From PWND01 sp964601515 (lineage in GTDB: Bacteria; Bacteroidota; Bacteroidia; Bacteroidales; UBA7960), in assembly GCA_964601515.1 (NCBI GenBank), contig CAZRNU010000048.1:1-21209 (forward strand): DNA of 21,209 nt, in the 5' to 3' direction. The notes under the pieces were generated by a model. That model was not told the origin of the DNA, made no database searches, and saw only the letters and a program-made list of their open reading frames with translations. The position numbers were made by a program, and so were the translations under genes. Shown here one piece after another: positions 7,230 through 16,426 of the stretch. Numbering within the stretch: the first letter of the stretch is position 1; the number at the start of each line of letters is the position of its first letter.

Positions 7230-9503
7230 TTAATTACTCTCAACCAATCCTGCAAAATAGCCGGACAAAGCAAACCTTATATCGCTATATGAATATTCCC
7301 CATCAAGCCTTTCTCTAATTTCCGATAGTTTTGTACTACCGACTTCGCGATAAGCTTTTACAACATCATCAAAACACTTTTTACTAACCAAATTCTCAAC
7401 AGGAATCAACGATTTAGCAATGCATTGGCTTAAGTGGCCTTCTATTGTGGCAATAGAAAATCCTCTCTCGGAAGCGATTTCTTGAGGACTTTTACCTTCC
7501 TTGTATAGTTTAAAGCTAATTTCGTAAGATGGGGTTTTGTCTTTCTGTTTTTTTTCTTTAAGATGGCTGTTTGATTTGATTTTGGAGATCTTTTTATTTG
7601 AGAATTTCTGCTCAATATAAAGAAGATTTTGGTTTGCAATGAGAGCTGAAATATTAGGATTAAGATTACCTATTAGTGAATTGATAAGCATATCGCATTT
7701 CAAAAACTGTTTAAGCTTGCTTATAACCCGGCCTTCCATTTCTTCAAGCTCACTTCTAAACTGCTTTGCTCCTTTAACGCTTGCGATTTCGTTACGTTTT
7801 TCTCTTACCTTCTCAACAACACTTTTCAAGGCTGAATCAAAGTATTCATTTGCAGCAGACACTCTTTGATGTAGATGTTGTAAATCAGCGCTATTCTTGC
7901 AGATCATAATTGCAGTAATTTGTTTTTGAAATTTTACAGCAATATCTTTTAATGGAATAATTTCCTGAAGAATGGTGTTTGCCCATTCTTTGTGCTTCTG
8001 TTTTTTCGAGCGATTTTCATCCTTGTCGTAAGATTCCAAATGATCTTTGAAATGATATGCCATTTCATCAAAATTGTAAGCAGAAAGTAAGTAGCTTTTT
8101 GTATAATGAAAAGCTTCATCTCTAAGAGTTTGCTCTAGCATTATTGTGTCACTTTTTTGGCCGGAAAAATCTGATAATGCTTTATCGGCTTTCAGATTGC
8201 TTTCAGGCATTGGCTTAGAAAGCATCAATCCATCAAGACTTCTAAGTCGTGAAAGTGCAACATAAGCCTGTCCCGGCGCAAATGCCTGTGACACATCAAT
8301 AATGGCTTTGTCAAAAGTTAGGCCCTGGCTCTTATGCACTGTTATAGCCCAAGCAAGTTTTATAGGATATTGCTGAAAACTGCCAATAATTTTTTCTTCA
8401 ATTTCCTGAGTTTCCCTATTTAACGTGTAACGTTTGTTTTCCCAAACATATGGTGCAAGCTCCACAAAGTCGCTGCCATCAGCGAACTCAACAAAAATTC
8501 CATCATCACTGAGGCTTGCTATCTTGCCGATTTTCCCATTAAAATATCTTTGCTCACCTGAATAATCGTTTTTAACAAACATTATTTGCGCACCTTCCTT
8601 TAGTTCCATTTTGAATTCAACAGGATAGTTGCGATCGGGGAAATCTCCAATTATTTCAGCTTCATAGAAACTGCTCTTTCCCGAAAGTGCAGATAGTTTT
8701 CTTTCGTTTAACTCATCAGCTTGACGATTATGTGTTGTAAGAAATACGGCACCCTCTTTTTGTTCATCAGTTAGCGATGGATAATAATAACTGTTAAGTA
8801 GTTTTTTGTCTTCATCATTAAGCACATCATCACGAAGATTATTAAGAATCCTGATAAAATTGGGGTCGTGTTGGCGGTATATTTTTTCAAGTTCGATATA
8901 AACAGGCTTATGTTCTGCAAATGCTACAGCATCAAAAAAGTACATGCTTTTATAGTACGAGCTAAGAAAATTCCATTCATGTTGTCTCACTACCGGTGGT
9001 AGTTGCTGCATATCACCAATAAGCAAAAGCTGAACTCCACCAAAAGGAGTGCTTCTTTTTCTGCGAACAGACCGTAGCACAGTGTCTATAGCGTCAGCCA
9101 TATCTGCACGAAGCATACTGACTTCATCAATAATTAGTAGTTCCAGCTCTTGCAACATGCGGCGTTTAGTTGTGTTTAGCCGGATATTTTTCATTAAAGA
9201 AGCAGGAGTCTGAATTTCTGTTTCTATCTCTCTTTCATTAAAATTAAGATTACGATTTGATGGCAAGAATATTCCCAGAGGCAACTGAAAGAGACTATGC
9301 AGAGTAACTCCTCCTGCATTAATCGCGGCAATACCTGTTGGAGCGGCAACAATAGCGCTTTTGTGAGTTTCAAGTACTATTTGCTTTAGAAAAGTTGTTT
9401 TGCCGGTGCCTGCTTTTCCGGTAAGAAAAACATGTCGTTGTGTACTGTTAATGTACCTGGCTGCAATTTTAGCTGCTTTTAAATCTTCCTGCTTTTGTAT
9501 CAT
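7230..9503 (-). CDS. PIF1-like superfamily 1 DNA helicase with C-terminal helix-turn-helix extension
   Basis: This 757-residue protein is an ATP-dependent 5'-3' type helicase by family. Walker A is TGKAGTGKT (28-36), Walker B is LLIIDEVSML (122-131), and motif III is GDMQQLPP (163-170). The UvrD/PIF1 C-terminal motifs AWAITVHKSQGLTFDKAI (384-401) and QAYVALSRLRSLDG (412-425) are intact. A charged, probably coiled-coil linker fills about 450-655. The last 100 residues (KLYKEGKSPQEIASERGFS, then TIEGHLSQCI) look like the HTH_40 domain found at the ends of RecQ/RecS-type helicases, which may contact DNA. PIF1 proteins remove G-quadruplexes, R-loops and other barriers; this exact substrate is unproven here. 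The ATG at 9503 directly precedes the helicase domain. A TAnnTTTG motif lies about 75 bp upstream. Confidence 0.92.
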   Translation of the reverse strand: MIQKQEDLKAAKIAARYINSTQRHVFLTGKAGTGKTTFLKQIVLETHKSAIVAAPTGIAAINAGGVTLHSLFQLPLGIFLPSNRNLNFNEREIETEIQTPASLMKNIRLNTTKRRMLQELELLIIDEVSMLRADMADAIDTVLRSVRRKRSTPFGGVQLLLIGDMQQLPPVVRQHEWNFLSSYYKSMYFFDAVAFAEHKPVYIELEKIYRQHDPNFIRILNNLRDDVLNDEDKKLLNSYYYPSLTDEQKEGAVFLTTHNRQADELNERKLSALSGKSSFYEAEIIGDFPDRNYPVEFKMELKEGAQIMFVKNDYSGEQRYFNGKIGKIASLSDDGIFVEFADGSDFVELAPYVWENKRYTLNRETQEIEEKIIGSFQQYPIKLAWAITVHKSQGLTFDKAIIDVSQAFAPGQAYVALSRLRSLDGLMLSKPMPESNLKADKALSDFSGQKSDTIMLEQTLRDEAFHYTKSYLLSAYNFDEMAYHFKDHLESYDKDENRSKKQKHKEWANTILQEIIPLKDIAVKFQKQITAIMICKNSADLQHLHQRVSAANEYFDSALKSVVEKVREKRNEIASVKGAKQFRSELEEMEGRVISKLKQFLKCDMLINSLIGNLNPNISALIANQNLLYIEQKFSNKKISKIKSNSHLKEKKQKDKTPSYEISFKLYKEGKSPQEIASERGFSIATIEGHLSQCIAKSLIPVENLVSKKCFDDVVKAYREVGSTKLSEIRERLDGEYSYSDIRFALSGYFAGLVESN

Positions 9504-9575
9504 TATGATGTAAAATTACGAATAGATATTCTTTATAATATTTTATTTCAACAAGAGTCGCCGTAAAAACTTAGG

Positions 9576-9583
9576 CAAAGATA
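9576..9583 (-). promoter_or_regulatory. -7 element (TATCTTTG) for the helicase gene
   Basis: On the minus strand the bases read TATCTTTG, a perfect TAnnTTTG match. Transcription would start near 9570, leaving a leader of about 65 nt before the ATG at 9503. A TTG lies about 15 bp further upstream, closer than the usual -33 spacing, so only the -7 box is well supported. Confidence 0.45.
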
Positions 9584-9756
9584 ATAAATATTTGCAAACA
9601 ATATTAATAACAGGACGAAAGGTAAATAAAAATAGACAAAAAGACTTACTGATTAAATTCCAAATGGCAATTTTTTGCTTATGGATTTATGCATAGCCAT
9701 ACTCAATTATAACAGATTTTAGGAAATCCTTTACTATTCTGTTAGCTTTTATTATC

Positions 9757-9764
9757 TATATTTG
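9757..9764 (+). promoter_or_regulatory. -7 element (TATATTTG) for the MFS carrier gene
   Basis: TATATTTG is a perfect match to the Bacteroidota TAnnTTTG box. It sits 39 bp before the ATG at 9804, which would give a short leader of about 30 nt. The -33 region (TTCTG around 9737-9741) is only a partial match to TTTG. Position and orientation fit the first gene of the plus-strand transporter pair. Confidence 0.55.
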
Positions 9765-9803
9765 CCGCGTTTTTTCAAAATATAAACATATATACCTTAC
9801 TAC

Positions 9804-11066
9804 ATGACTACAATTGCGGTTAAAAATCAAGGTTGGACAGTTGTCTTTGCCGGCCTTTTTATCAATCTTGCCTTAGGAATTCTGTATTCCTGGAGTATTT
9901 TCAAAGATGCCATTCAGAACTCCATAAACAAAGGAGGAGAGGGAGCTTTCACATGGAATGTGTCTGCCCTAAATGACCCTTACGCGGTTTGTATATTGGT
10001 GTTTGCCTTTACAATGATTATTGCCGGCAGAATACAGGACAAGAAAGGCCCAAAGATTACTGCATTTATCGGAGGATTATTAGTTAGTGTCGGTTTCTCG
10101 ATATTATATTTCACAAACAGCTATGCAATGTGGGTCCTTGGTTTTGGTGTGTTGGCAGGGATTGGCATCGGCTTCGGTTATGCTTCTGCAACACCGCCTG
10201 CTTTCAAGTGGTTTCCGTCATCAAAAAGCGGGCTAATTGCAGGTATTGTTGTTTCCGGCTTTGGAGTTGCCCCTGTTTATATTGCCCCATTGGCTACATT
10301 TCTTGTGAAAAACTACGGTTTGCACAGCACTATGCTGATTTTTGGATTGGCATTTTTGCTAGTTATGTCGGTATGTGCAATGCTGCTTAAAAATCCTCCT
10401 GCAGGTTATGTGCCTTTAGAAACTAAAAAGCCTTCAGCAAAGCAACAGGCCGCTAATGGAGCGGGTAAGGATGTTGACGCAGGTGCTTTGTTTAAATTAC
10501 CTTCTTTCTATCTAATTTGGTTTATTCTGTTTATTGGTTCAGGCGCCGGATTGATGGTTATAGGCAGCATATCCGGTATGGCAAGAGCAAGTTTGGGAGA
10601 GCAGGCATTTCTTGCTGTGGCTGTAATTGCAATTGGAAATGCTTCGGGAAGAATTGTAGCCGGATTGGTGTCTGATAAAATTGGAAGAGTGCTTACTCTG
10701 TTTATATTACTGGTTTTTCAAGCAACGCTTATGTTCTTGGCAGCATCATTTATTGGTGAAAATACCACTGCATTTGTAATTGTAATGTTTGCAACTTTTA
10801 TTGGTTTCAACTTCGGCACAAACCTATCCCTATTCCCCACTTTTACAAAAGTGCTTTGGGGAATGAAAAACTTTGGAATAAACTATGGAATTATTCTAAC
10901 TGCGTGGGGTCTGGGAGGTTTTGTGTTTAGCCGCTTGTCTCAAACATTGTTTGCAAACAACGGAAATCACACTGTTTCTTTTTATATTGCCGGCGCTTGT
11001 CTGGTACTTTGCGCTTTAATGGCAATAGTATTGGGTAGAATCCAAAAAAGCAACCAAAAAGTTTAG
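9804..11066 (+). CDS. OFA-family MFS transporter (oxalate/formate antiporter-like)
   Basis: This is a 420-residue inner-membrane carrier with about 12 hydrophobic segments and a hydrophilic middle loop at about 196-230. MFS loop signatures are clear: AGRIQDKKGPK (74-84) between helices 2 and 3, and SGRIVAGLVSDKIGR (281-295) in the second half. The C-terminal stretch LFPTFTKVLWG, followed by NFGINYGIILTAWGLGG (356-372), is typical of the OFA family, which includes oxalate/formate exchange and other monocarboxylate carriers. OxlT of Oxalobacter uses an Arg in helix 8 and a Lys in helix 11. Here Arg283 seems to match the former, while the helix 11 position looks like Trp368, so oxalate is not a safe substrate call. 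It is followed after 112 bp by the sodium symporter and may be co-transcribed with it. Confidence 0.9.
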   Translation: MTTIAVKNQGWTVVFAGLFINLALGILYSWSIFKDAIQNSINKGGEGAFTWNVSALNDPYAVCILVFAFTMIIAGRIQDKKGPKITAFIGGLLVSVGFSILYFTNSYAMWVLGFGVLAGIGIGFGYASATPPAFKWFPSSKSGLIAGIVVSGFGVAPVYIAPLATFLVKNYGLHSTMLIFGLAFLLVMSVCAMLLKNPPAGYVPLETKKPSAKQQAANGAGKDVDAGALFKLPSFYLIWFILFIGSGAGLMVIGSISGMARASLGEQAFLAVAVIAIGNASGRIVAGLVSDKIGRVLTLFILLVFQATLMFLAASFIGENTTAFVIVMFATFIGFNFGTNLSLFPTFTKVLWGMKNFGINYGIILTAWGLGGFVFSRLSQTLFANNGNHTVSFYIAGACLVLCALMAIVLGRIQKSNQKV

Positions 11067-11178
11067 CTAGATTCTCAGATTTCATAATTATTGTTGCAGC
11101 AATTATTTAAAGTGTTAATTTAGGCGCTTTAAAACAATGCAGTTTTCTTTGTTATAACAACTTAAGCAACAGCAGATT

Positions 11179-13020
11179 ATGATACTTCAACCTATCGACT
11201 GGATTATTGTAATTATTTTCTTCATAATCCTTTTGTCTATCGGATATTTTGCATCTCGACAGGCAGGCAACAGTACTACAAACTTTTTCCTTTCAGGACG
11301 TAATATGCCTTGGTGGCTGCTTGGTGTATCTATGGTAGCAACAACATTTTCCGCAGATACTCCTAATCTTGTTACAGATATGGTTAGAACGGGCGGTGTT
11401 GCCAGCAACTGGCTCTGGTGGGCATTCTTGCTTACAGGTATGCTTACAGTGTTTGTATACGCCAAACTGTGGAACAGATCCAAAGTAATGACAGATTTGG
11501 AATTTTACGAGCTGCGTTATAGCGGAAAAATGGCTGCATTTCTAAGGGGCTTTAGGGCAATATACCTTGGCTTCTTTTTCAATGTTATGGTTATTGCCAG
11601 CGTTTCTCTGGCTTTTATTAAGATTGCAGGTGTAATGCTTGGACTTCAGCCGGCAACTGCTTTAATTATTGCTTCTGTTATTGTAGTCTTTTACAGCGGA
11701 TTAGGAGGATTGAAATCTATTTTATGGACAGATCTTTTTCAGTTTAGCTTTGCAATGTTTGGAGCTGTTATAGCAGCAATATATGTAACAAAATCTCCTG
11801 AAATTGGCGGACTTTCAGCCTTGTTTTCTCACCCTAACGTTGCGGATAAACTTAGCTTGATTCCGAGTATTTCGCAAACAGATCTGTTTCTGAGCATTTT
11901 CCTGATTCCAATCGCAATTCAATGGTGGGCAGCCTGGTACCCGGGCGCTGAACCCGGAGGCGGAGGTTATGTTGCTCAAAGAATGCTTTCTGCTAAAAAC
12001 GAAGACCATGCAATGGGAGCTACTCTTCTGTTTAACTTTTTCCACTACGCTTTAAGGCCTTGGCCCTGGATTGTGGTAGGATTGGCATCTCTTGTCATTT
12101 TTCCCGACATACAATCAATGGTCGACAGATTTCCCGAAGTATCAAGTCAATACATAAAGAACGACTTTGCATACCCTGCAATGTTAAGGGAATTTCTTCC
12201 TGCCGGTTTGCTTGGACTTGTGGTAGCTTCTCTGATCGCCGCTTTTATGTCAACCACGGCTTCTCAACTTAACTGGGGTTCTTCATATCTGGTTAATGAT
12301 TTTTATGGTAGGTTTTGGAAAAAGAATGCAACTGAAAAACAGAAGGTTGCGTTTGGAAGATTCAGCACTGTTGCACTAATGTTTTGCTCTGTCTTGCTTG
12401 CTCTGATTTTACAAAATGCGCTTCAGGCATTCCAGTATTTACTGATGATTGGTGCAGGTACCGGACTATTATATATCCTTAGGTGGTTTTGGTGGAGAAT
12501 AAATGCTTACTCTGAGCTTACTGCTATGATTGCAGCAGGTGTGTTTTCTTTGTTGTTTATTGTATTAGAAAATTTTGGGGTTCAAAAGTTGGAAAATGAC
12601 TTGCTGAATGTTATGGGATATAATGTATCCTCAACATACTGGAATATTATTAAGTTCACCGGCGTTGTTTTTCTTACATCTGCATCATGGATAATTGTAA
12701 CTTACTTTACAAAGCCTGTAAATGAAGAAACTTTAAGAAATTTTTACAGCAAAATAAGACCGGGAGGACCGGGTTGGAAATCGGTAGTAAACAGAGCAAA
12801 AGCAGAAAAAATAGATTTGGTAAAAGAGTCAAATCTAAAATGGGATGTGCCTACAGGTATAGTTTGTATGATACTAGGATGTGTTTCAATATACAGCATT
12901 CTATTCACAATAGGGAATATCTTATACGGTGATTTGCAGCAAACTCTTATATTCTTGGGATTAACTGTTATATCGTCATTGCTGCTGCTGAAGTTTTGGA
13001 AAAAGCTTAAGTCAAACTAG
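11179..13020 (+). CDS. Sodium:solute symporter family (SSF) transporter
   Basis: The 613-residue polytopic membrane protein should couple solute uptake to Na+ entry. The first helix region and FFLSGRNMPWWLLGVSMVAT (36-55) followed by FSADTP form the broken helix 1 that contributes to the Na2 site. The family signature is YSGLGGLKSILWTDLFQFS (172-190). AAFMSTTASQLNWGSSYLVND (354-374, Ser358 to Thr360) corresponds to the Na2-site serines/threonines of vSGLT helix 8. An unusual glycine-rich motif, PGAEPGGGGYVAQRML (255-270), lies in the loop before helix 7; the QRML part is common in SSF proteins. A cytoplasmic extension and final helices follow (about 515-613). The substrate cannot be read from sequence; sugars, amino acids and organic acids are all possible. 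The gap to the upstream MFS gene has no clear terminator. Confidence 0.92.
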   Translation: MILQPIDWIIVIIFFIILLSIGYFASRQAGNSTTNFFLSGRNMPWWLLGVSMVATTFSADTPNLVTDMVRTGGVASNWLWWAFLLTGMLTVFVYAKLWNRSKVMTDLEFYELRYSGKMAAFLRGFRAIYLGFFFNVMVIASVSLAFIKIAGVMLGLQPATALIIASVIVVFYSGLGGLKSILWTDLFQFSFAMFGAVIAAIYVTKSPEIGGLSALFSHPNVADKLSLIPSISQTDLFLSIFLIPIAIQWWAAWYPGAEPGGGGYVAQRMLSAKNEDHAMGATLLFNFFHYALRPWPWIVVGLASLVIFPDIQSMVDRFPEVSSQYIKNDFAYPAMLREFLPAGLLGLVVASLIAAFMSTTASQLNWGSSYLVNDFYGRFWKKNATEKQKVAFGRFSTVALMFCSVLLALILQNALQAFQYLLMIGAGTGLLYILRWFWWRINAYSELTAMIAAGVFSLLFIVLENFGVQKLENDLLNVMGYNVSSTYWNIIKFTGVVFLTSASWIIVTYFTKPVNEETLRNFYSKIRPGGPGWKSVVNRAKAEKIDLVKESNLKWDVPTGIVCMILGCVSIYSILFTIGNILYGDLQQTLIFLGLTVISSLLLLKFWKKLKSN

Positions 13021-13033
13021 AAATACTTAATTC

Positions 13034-13054
13034 AAAGAAACTATCAGTTTTTTT
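13034..13054 (+). terminator. Possible weak terminator after the symporter gene
   Basis: A short A/T-rich hairpin (13034-13042 pairing with 13046-13054, one G.T pair, 3-nt loop) ends in a T run. It lies 14 bp beyond the symporter stop, in the convergent gap before the hydrolase gene. The T run is partly inside the stem, so the assignment is tentative. Confidence 0.3.
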
Positions 13055-13087
13055 GCTGCAATCAATAATTGATGATGTAAAGCTTTT

Positions 13088-15616
13088 TTAAGGATTGGCT
13101 GATATTTGCCAATCGCCATTTTCAACACTCCAATCGTTGCCGAAGAAGCCTGAAACGCATACGCCATTAAGTCCTTCTTTCAGCCAATCAACATGGAATA
13201 TTAGCAAATCAGGAAAACCAGTTATGCCGGAGAAATAATCGTTGGGATAAAGCGCCTTCATTCCTATTGCTCCTGTTCCTGCAGCTACTCCCACGCTTGC
13301 TGTACTGCTGTCAGCACGAGGGTATATAAAATATGCGCCTATTTCATAACTTTCAAAACGGGTTTCTCCAAATCTGATTTCAGTGTTTGTTACTTGAATA
13401 GGGCAACTAGCAAGTAGTTTATTCCAGGCCTTATTATTATCAGCGTTTCCATAGAGTATAACATTTCTGTCTTTGTATTTTTCAGCATCAAACTCAGTGT
13501 CAGGAATTACATCAACAGAGCTATTTCCACGATACAGGAATGTTTCGGAGTCGAACCTTGCCTTGTTTTTATACCATTCATTTTCCTCAAAAGTTCCATT
13601 TGTTGCATATACAAATACTACATTGTTTGTAAATGCCAGCTTGAATCCACCATAGCGCGAAGGATGTTTCTCCAAAAAATTGATTTTTTCCAAGGCATAC
13701 CACTGTTCGTCAATCAGTTTAAATGTGATATTACTAAGGGTTTTTACCTCAACTTCATTGCCGTTAATAAATACCTTAGGCAGAGCATCAAGTTCTAACA
13801 TTTCAAGATGTAATGTAATGCTTTCAATGTTTTTGAGATTAGCTGTAATGGTGTCGTTGCTCCAAATTAGTTCGGCATCACTATGCTGATAAGGTTTAAT
13901 TTGTTGATTAATTGTAATCCAATAGTTAGATGCTGAAACACCCGGTGATGCAGTTCGAAATTCGATTCTTTTCACTTCTTTGGGATGTGGAATGGAGTTT
14001 TGTCTGAGAAAATCGAAAAGGGGAGGCCAGTCCATACTATGGTCTCCATACCAGTGAGAACCTCCCGGGTATTCGTAATATGCAAAATTGTTGTGGAAAG
14101 TTCCGAGTTTTTCTCGCATTAACCTGGCTTGTTCCACTGGCACAACAGCATCAGCGTCGCCATGCAGCACATATACACCTGATTGCAGATAGTTGCGCTT
14201 AAGGTCGATAACTCTGCCTGCAAGAGCACCTCTGTAAATCATTTCAAAATGAGGGACTTCATACATAGCCGAGTCTACTCCAGTTCTTCTGTATCCAATA
14301 ATGTCGGGATATCCTGCCGCAGGTGCTATGGCAGCCCACTTGTCGGGGTATGTGGCTCCAAGAAACCATGAACCATGGCCGCCCATTGAATGTCCTGTAA
14401 GGTAAGTATGCTGATGATTTGTGCTGAATATTTTTCTTGCTTCCTCAAGCACTTCAATTGCATCCAGACGACCCCATTCTTCCCAGTTGAAACCAAAAGG
14501 TCGGCGATTGGTGGGGGCTACAATATGCGCCCAATCCTTTTGCTTGTATGCGCGAGACTGGTTAGTAGCCTCAACCGATGCACCATGAACAGAAAGCACA
14601 AATGCCTGATTTGGAGCATTTGAGGTTGATGGTGCAACGCTGTAATACTTCACGCTGCCATCTATAATGCTTACAAAGGTCCGTTCATGATGTACATTTG
14701 CATCTCTGACATTTATTGATATTGAAGTTCTGTCAACTTCATTTCCATTACTATCTTTCAAGATTAAAGTAGCATTAATAGCATCTTTCTTAAATTGTTT
14801 TTGTAATGATGGAATGTTGTATTTAACCTTTCTTGTTGTCATTGGCATTATACCATCAATGTTATAAGAAACCTTTTCTCCGGTTTCAAGAATACATTCT
14901 ACCGACCATCCAATTATACTTTCTTCACTTGCGTTAACAACCCGGATTGCTCCCCAATATTTACCCTTTTCACCTCTGATTATTGAAGGAAGTGTCATAT
15001 CTCTGTTTGAGAATTGAACAGGTTTTTCAGGTATAACAATTTTCGAACTAACCCTTCCAAACCTGCCATAGGTATAAATAAAGGTGTTTTCACCTTTTTT
15101 CAATTTAAAGGGAATTAGAGTATGGCTATAATCATAATGATCGCCCTCTCTGGGGTCACCATTTATAAAAACCCTGGTATGTCCCGATGCCTCGAGAAGA
15201 GCAATTCTTTCTTCAGGAGAATCAAATTCAGTGTATAAATATGCCCTGCGCAGATTTCCTGTAAAAACTCCGCTGCTGTCAACCTCAATTTCTTCCCAAA
15301 CCAAAGGAGGTTTTTCGCTTTGTGCGTCATAGTTATGATTTAGTGGTTTGGCGGCAGTTGGTTTTTGAAAGTTATCTGTTGCAATTTGCCAAAAGATAAT
15401 ATCCTGAGAACCTGTAAGCATCCCGGGCAATATTGCATCTCTCAATGCCAAACCGTGAGTAAACTCATGAACTATTATACCCTCTTCAGTGGTTTCCACT
15501 TTATCTCGGCCAAATATCTCTACAATGTTTCCGGTGCGCTGCGCAAAGGCTGACAAAGGCAAAATTGCAAAAACTACCAAAGTCTTTATAAATCTTGCAT
15601 TGAAGTAATTAATCAT
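13088..15616 (-). CDS. Secreted multidomain alpha/beta hydrolase (prolyl-oligopeptidase/esterase type)
   Basis: An 842-residue exported enzyme. The signal peptide (about 1-25, ending SAFA-QRTG) directs export. Residues 30-310 form an all-beta N-terminal region, with TRVFINGDPREGDHYDYSH resembling a galactose-binding-like fold. The catalytic domain spans about 320-545: nucleophile elbow TGHSMGGHGSW (Ser410), acid HGDADAVVP (probably Asp489), and GGSHWYGDHSMDWPPLF with His521. The remaining 300 residues (about 546-842) are another beta-rich region that I cannot name. The motif set is that of S9-like/PHB-depolymerase-like hydrolases; peptide, ester or polysaccharide-acyl substrates are all possible. 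No T9SS C-terminal sorting domain is evident, as the protein ends NGDWQISANP. It lies 45 bp after cutC on the same strand, so co-transcription is likely. Confidence 0.87.
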   Translation of the reverse strand: MINYFNARFIKTLVVFAILPLSAFAQRTGNIVEIFGRDKVETTEEGIIVHEFTHGLALRDAILPGMLTGSQDIIFWQIATDNFQKPTAAKPLNHNYDAQSEKPPLVWEEIEVDSSGVFTGNLRRAYLYTEFDSPEERIALLEASGHTRVFINGDPREGDHYDYSHTLIPFKLKKGENTFIYTYGRFGRVSSKIVIPEKPVQFSNRDMTLPSIIRGEKGKYWGAIRVVNASEESIIGWSVECILETGEKVSYNIDGIMPMTTRKVKYNIPSLQKQFKKDAINATLILKDSNGNEVDRTSISINVRDANVHHERTFVSIIDGSVKYYSVAPSTSNAPNQAFVLSVHGASVEATNQSRAYKQKDWAHIVAPTNRRPFGFNWEEWGRLDAIEVLEEARKIFSTNHQHTYLTGHSMGGHGSWFLGATYPDKWAAIAPAAGYPDIIGYRRTGVDSAMYEVPHFEMIYRGALAGRVIDLKRNYLQSGVYVLHGDADAVVPVEQARLMREKLGTFHNNFAYYEYPGGSHWYGDHSMDWPPLFDFLRQNSIPHPKEVKRIEFRTASPGVSASNYWITINQQIKPYQHSDAELIWSNDTITANLKNIESITLHLEMLELDALPKVFINGNEVEVKTLSNITFKLIDEQWYALEKINFLEKHPSRYGGFKLAFTNNVVFVYATNGTFEENEWYKNKARFDSETFLYRGNSSVDVIPDTEFDAEKYKDRNVILYGNADNNKAWNKLLASCPIQVTNTEIRFGETRFESYEIGAYFIYPRADSSTASVGVAAGTGAIGMKALYPNDYFSGITGFPDLLIFHVDWLKEGLNGVCVSGFFGNDWSVENGDWQISANP

Positions 15617-15661
15617 AATTCAAATTGTTATGTAAATTTTCAAAAGCATAAAAACAAACCA

Positions 15662-16426
15662 CTAAACTCCACAACTCTTTTTCATTTCGGTAATAAGATT
15701 AGGGCCGCATTCATACCATTCATAATCAGATACTTCGCCTTCAGAACTTAGTGTTAAATCAGACGTTTTTTTCATTGGACTTTGTACCAGCGTTTTGGCC
15801 GAAAAGTGAATTTCTTTAACTCCGGTTTTGCTAAGGATATCCTGAACGTTTTGTGGATTAATTCCTCCACCGGGAAGGATTATAATTTTATCGTATGCTA
15901 ATTTTACTAACTCTGAAATTGTACTGATGCCTTCAACAGCACTTTTTCTTCCTCCCGAAGTAAGAATGCGATCAACGCCGCATGAGATAAGCTCATTCAA
16001 TGCTTCAAAAAGATCTTTTGTAATATCAAATGCGCGATGAAAAGTAACCGACATTGGGTGTGACAATTCCATTATTTTCTTTATAAAATCAACATCAACT
16101 TTGCCGTCTTTTGTTAAAGCACCTACTACAATCCCATCAACACCCATGTTTTTGCAGAAATTGATATCGCTGATTATTACATCTTTTTCCAAGCTATTAT
16201 ACACAAAATCTCCAATTCTAGGACGAACCATTACGTGCAGAGGAACCGAAATTTTTTTTCTTACAAATTCTATTGCACCTGCAGACGGAGACAAACCCCC
16301 TTCGGAATATCCGGAACATAATTCTATTCTGTCTGCGCCTGTATTTGCTGCCGTAATTGCAGCATTTAGTGTAAAAGTGGCAACTTCAATTGTTATACCT
16401 TGAGACTTCATGATTCTATTAAACAT
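15662..16426 (-). CDS. cutC: CutC family protein
   Basis: A 254-residue cytosolic TIM-barrel protein. Family motifs run in order: RIELCSGYSEGGLSPS (33-48), HVMVRPR (64-70), DGIVVGAL (97-104), TFHRAFD (128-134), RILTSGG (153-159), LPGGGIN (184-190) and EIHFSAK (205-211). The length is normal. CutC was named for copper tolerance in E. coli, but that phenotype was later traced largely to the small RNA MicL encoded at the locus, so the biochemical role is unsettled. The start may be the ATG at 16426 or the one at 16411 (MKSQGITIEVATF), which lies nearer the conserved first strand. It lies 84 bp after the methyltransferase gene and 45 bp before the hydrolase gene. Confidence 0.93.
   Translation of the reverse strand: MFNRIMKSQGITIEVATFTLNAAITAANTGADRIELCSGYSEGGLSPSAGAIEFVRKKISVPLHVMVRPRIGDFVYNSLEKDVIISDINFCKNMGVDGIVVGALTKDGKVDVDFIKKIMELSHPMSVTFHRAFDITKDLFEALNELISCGVDRILTSGGRKSAVEGISTISELVKLAYDKIIILPGGGINPQNVQDILSKTGVKEIHFSAKTLVQSPMKKTSDLTLSSEGEVSDYEWYECGPNLITEMKKSCGV

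Larger units (their letters stand above)
9504..9803. other. Divergent intergenic region between helicase and MFS carrier
   Basis: The 300 bp separate two genes that are transcribed away from each other. The region is A/T-rich and holds one perfect TAnnTTTG motif for each direction (listed separately). I found no coding frame of merit, no RNA gene and no obvious operator palindrome. Confidence 0.6.

Noticed and set aside
11067..11178. Terminator or separate promoter between the MFS and symporter genes
   Set aside because: Only weak A/T-rich inverted repeats (around 11084-11105 and 11107-11135) without T tracts, and no TAnnTTTG match, so neither can be supported.
13093..13114. 7-bp inverted repeat (GATTGGC / GCCAATC) at the end of the hydrolase gene as a terminator
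   Set aside because: It lies inside the last codons of the hydrolase gene, and no T tract follows it on either strand; on the minus strand an A-run follows.
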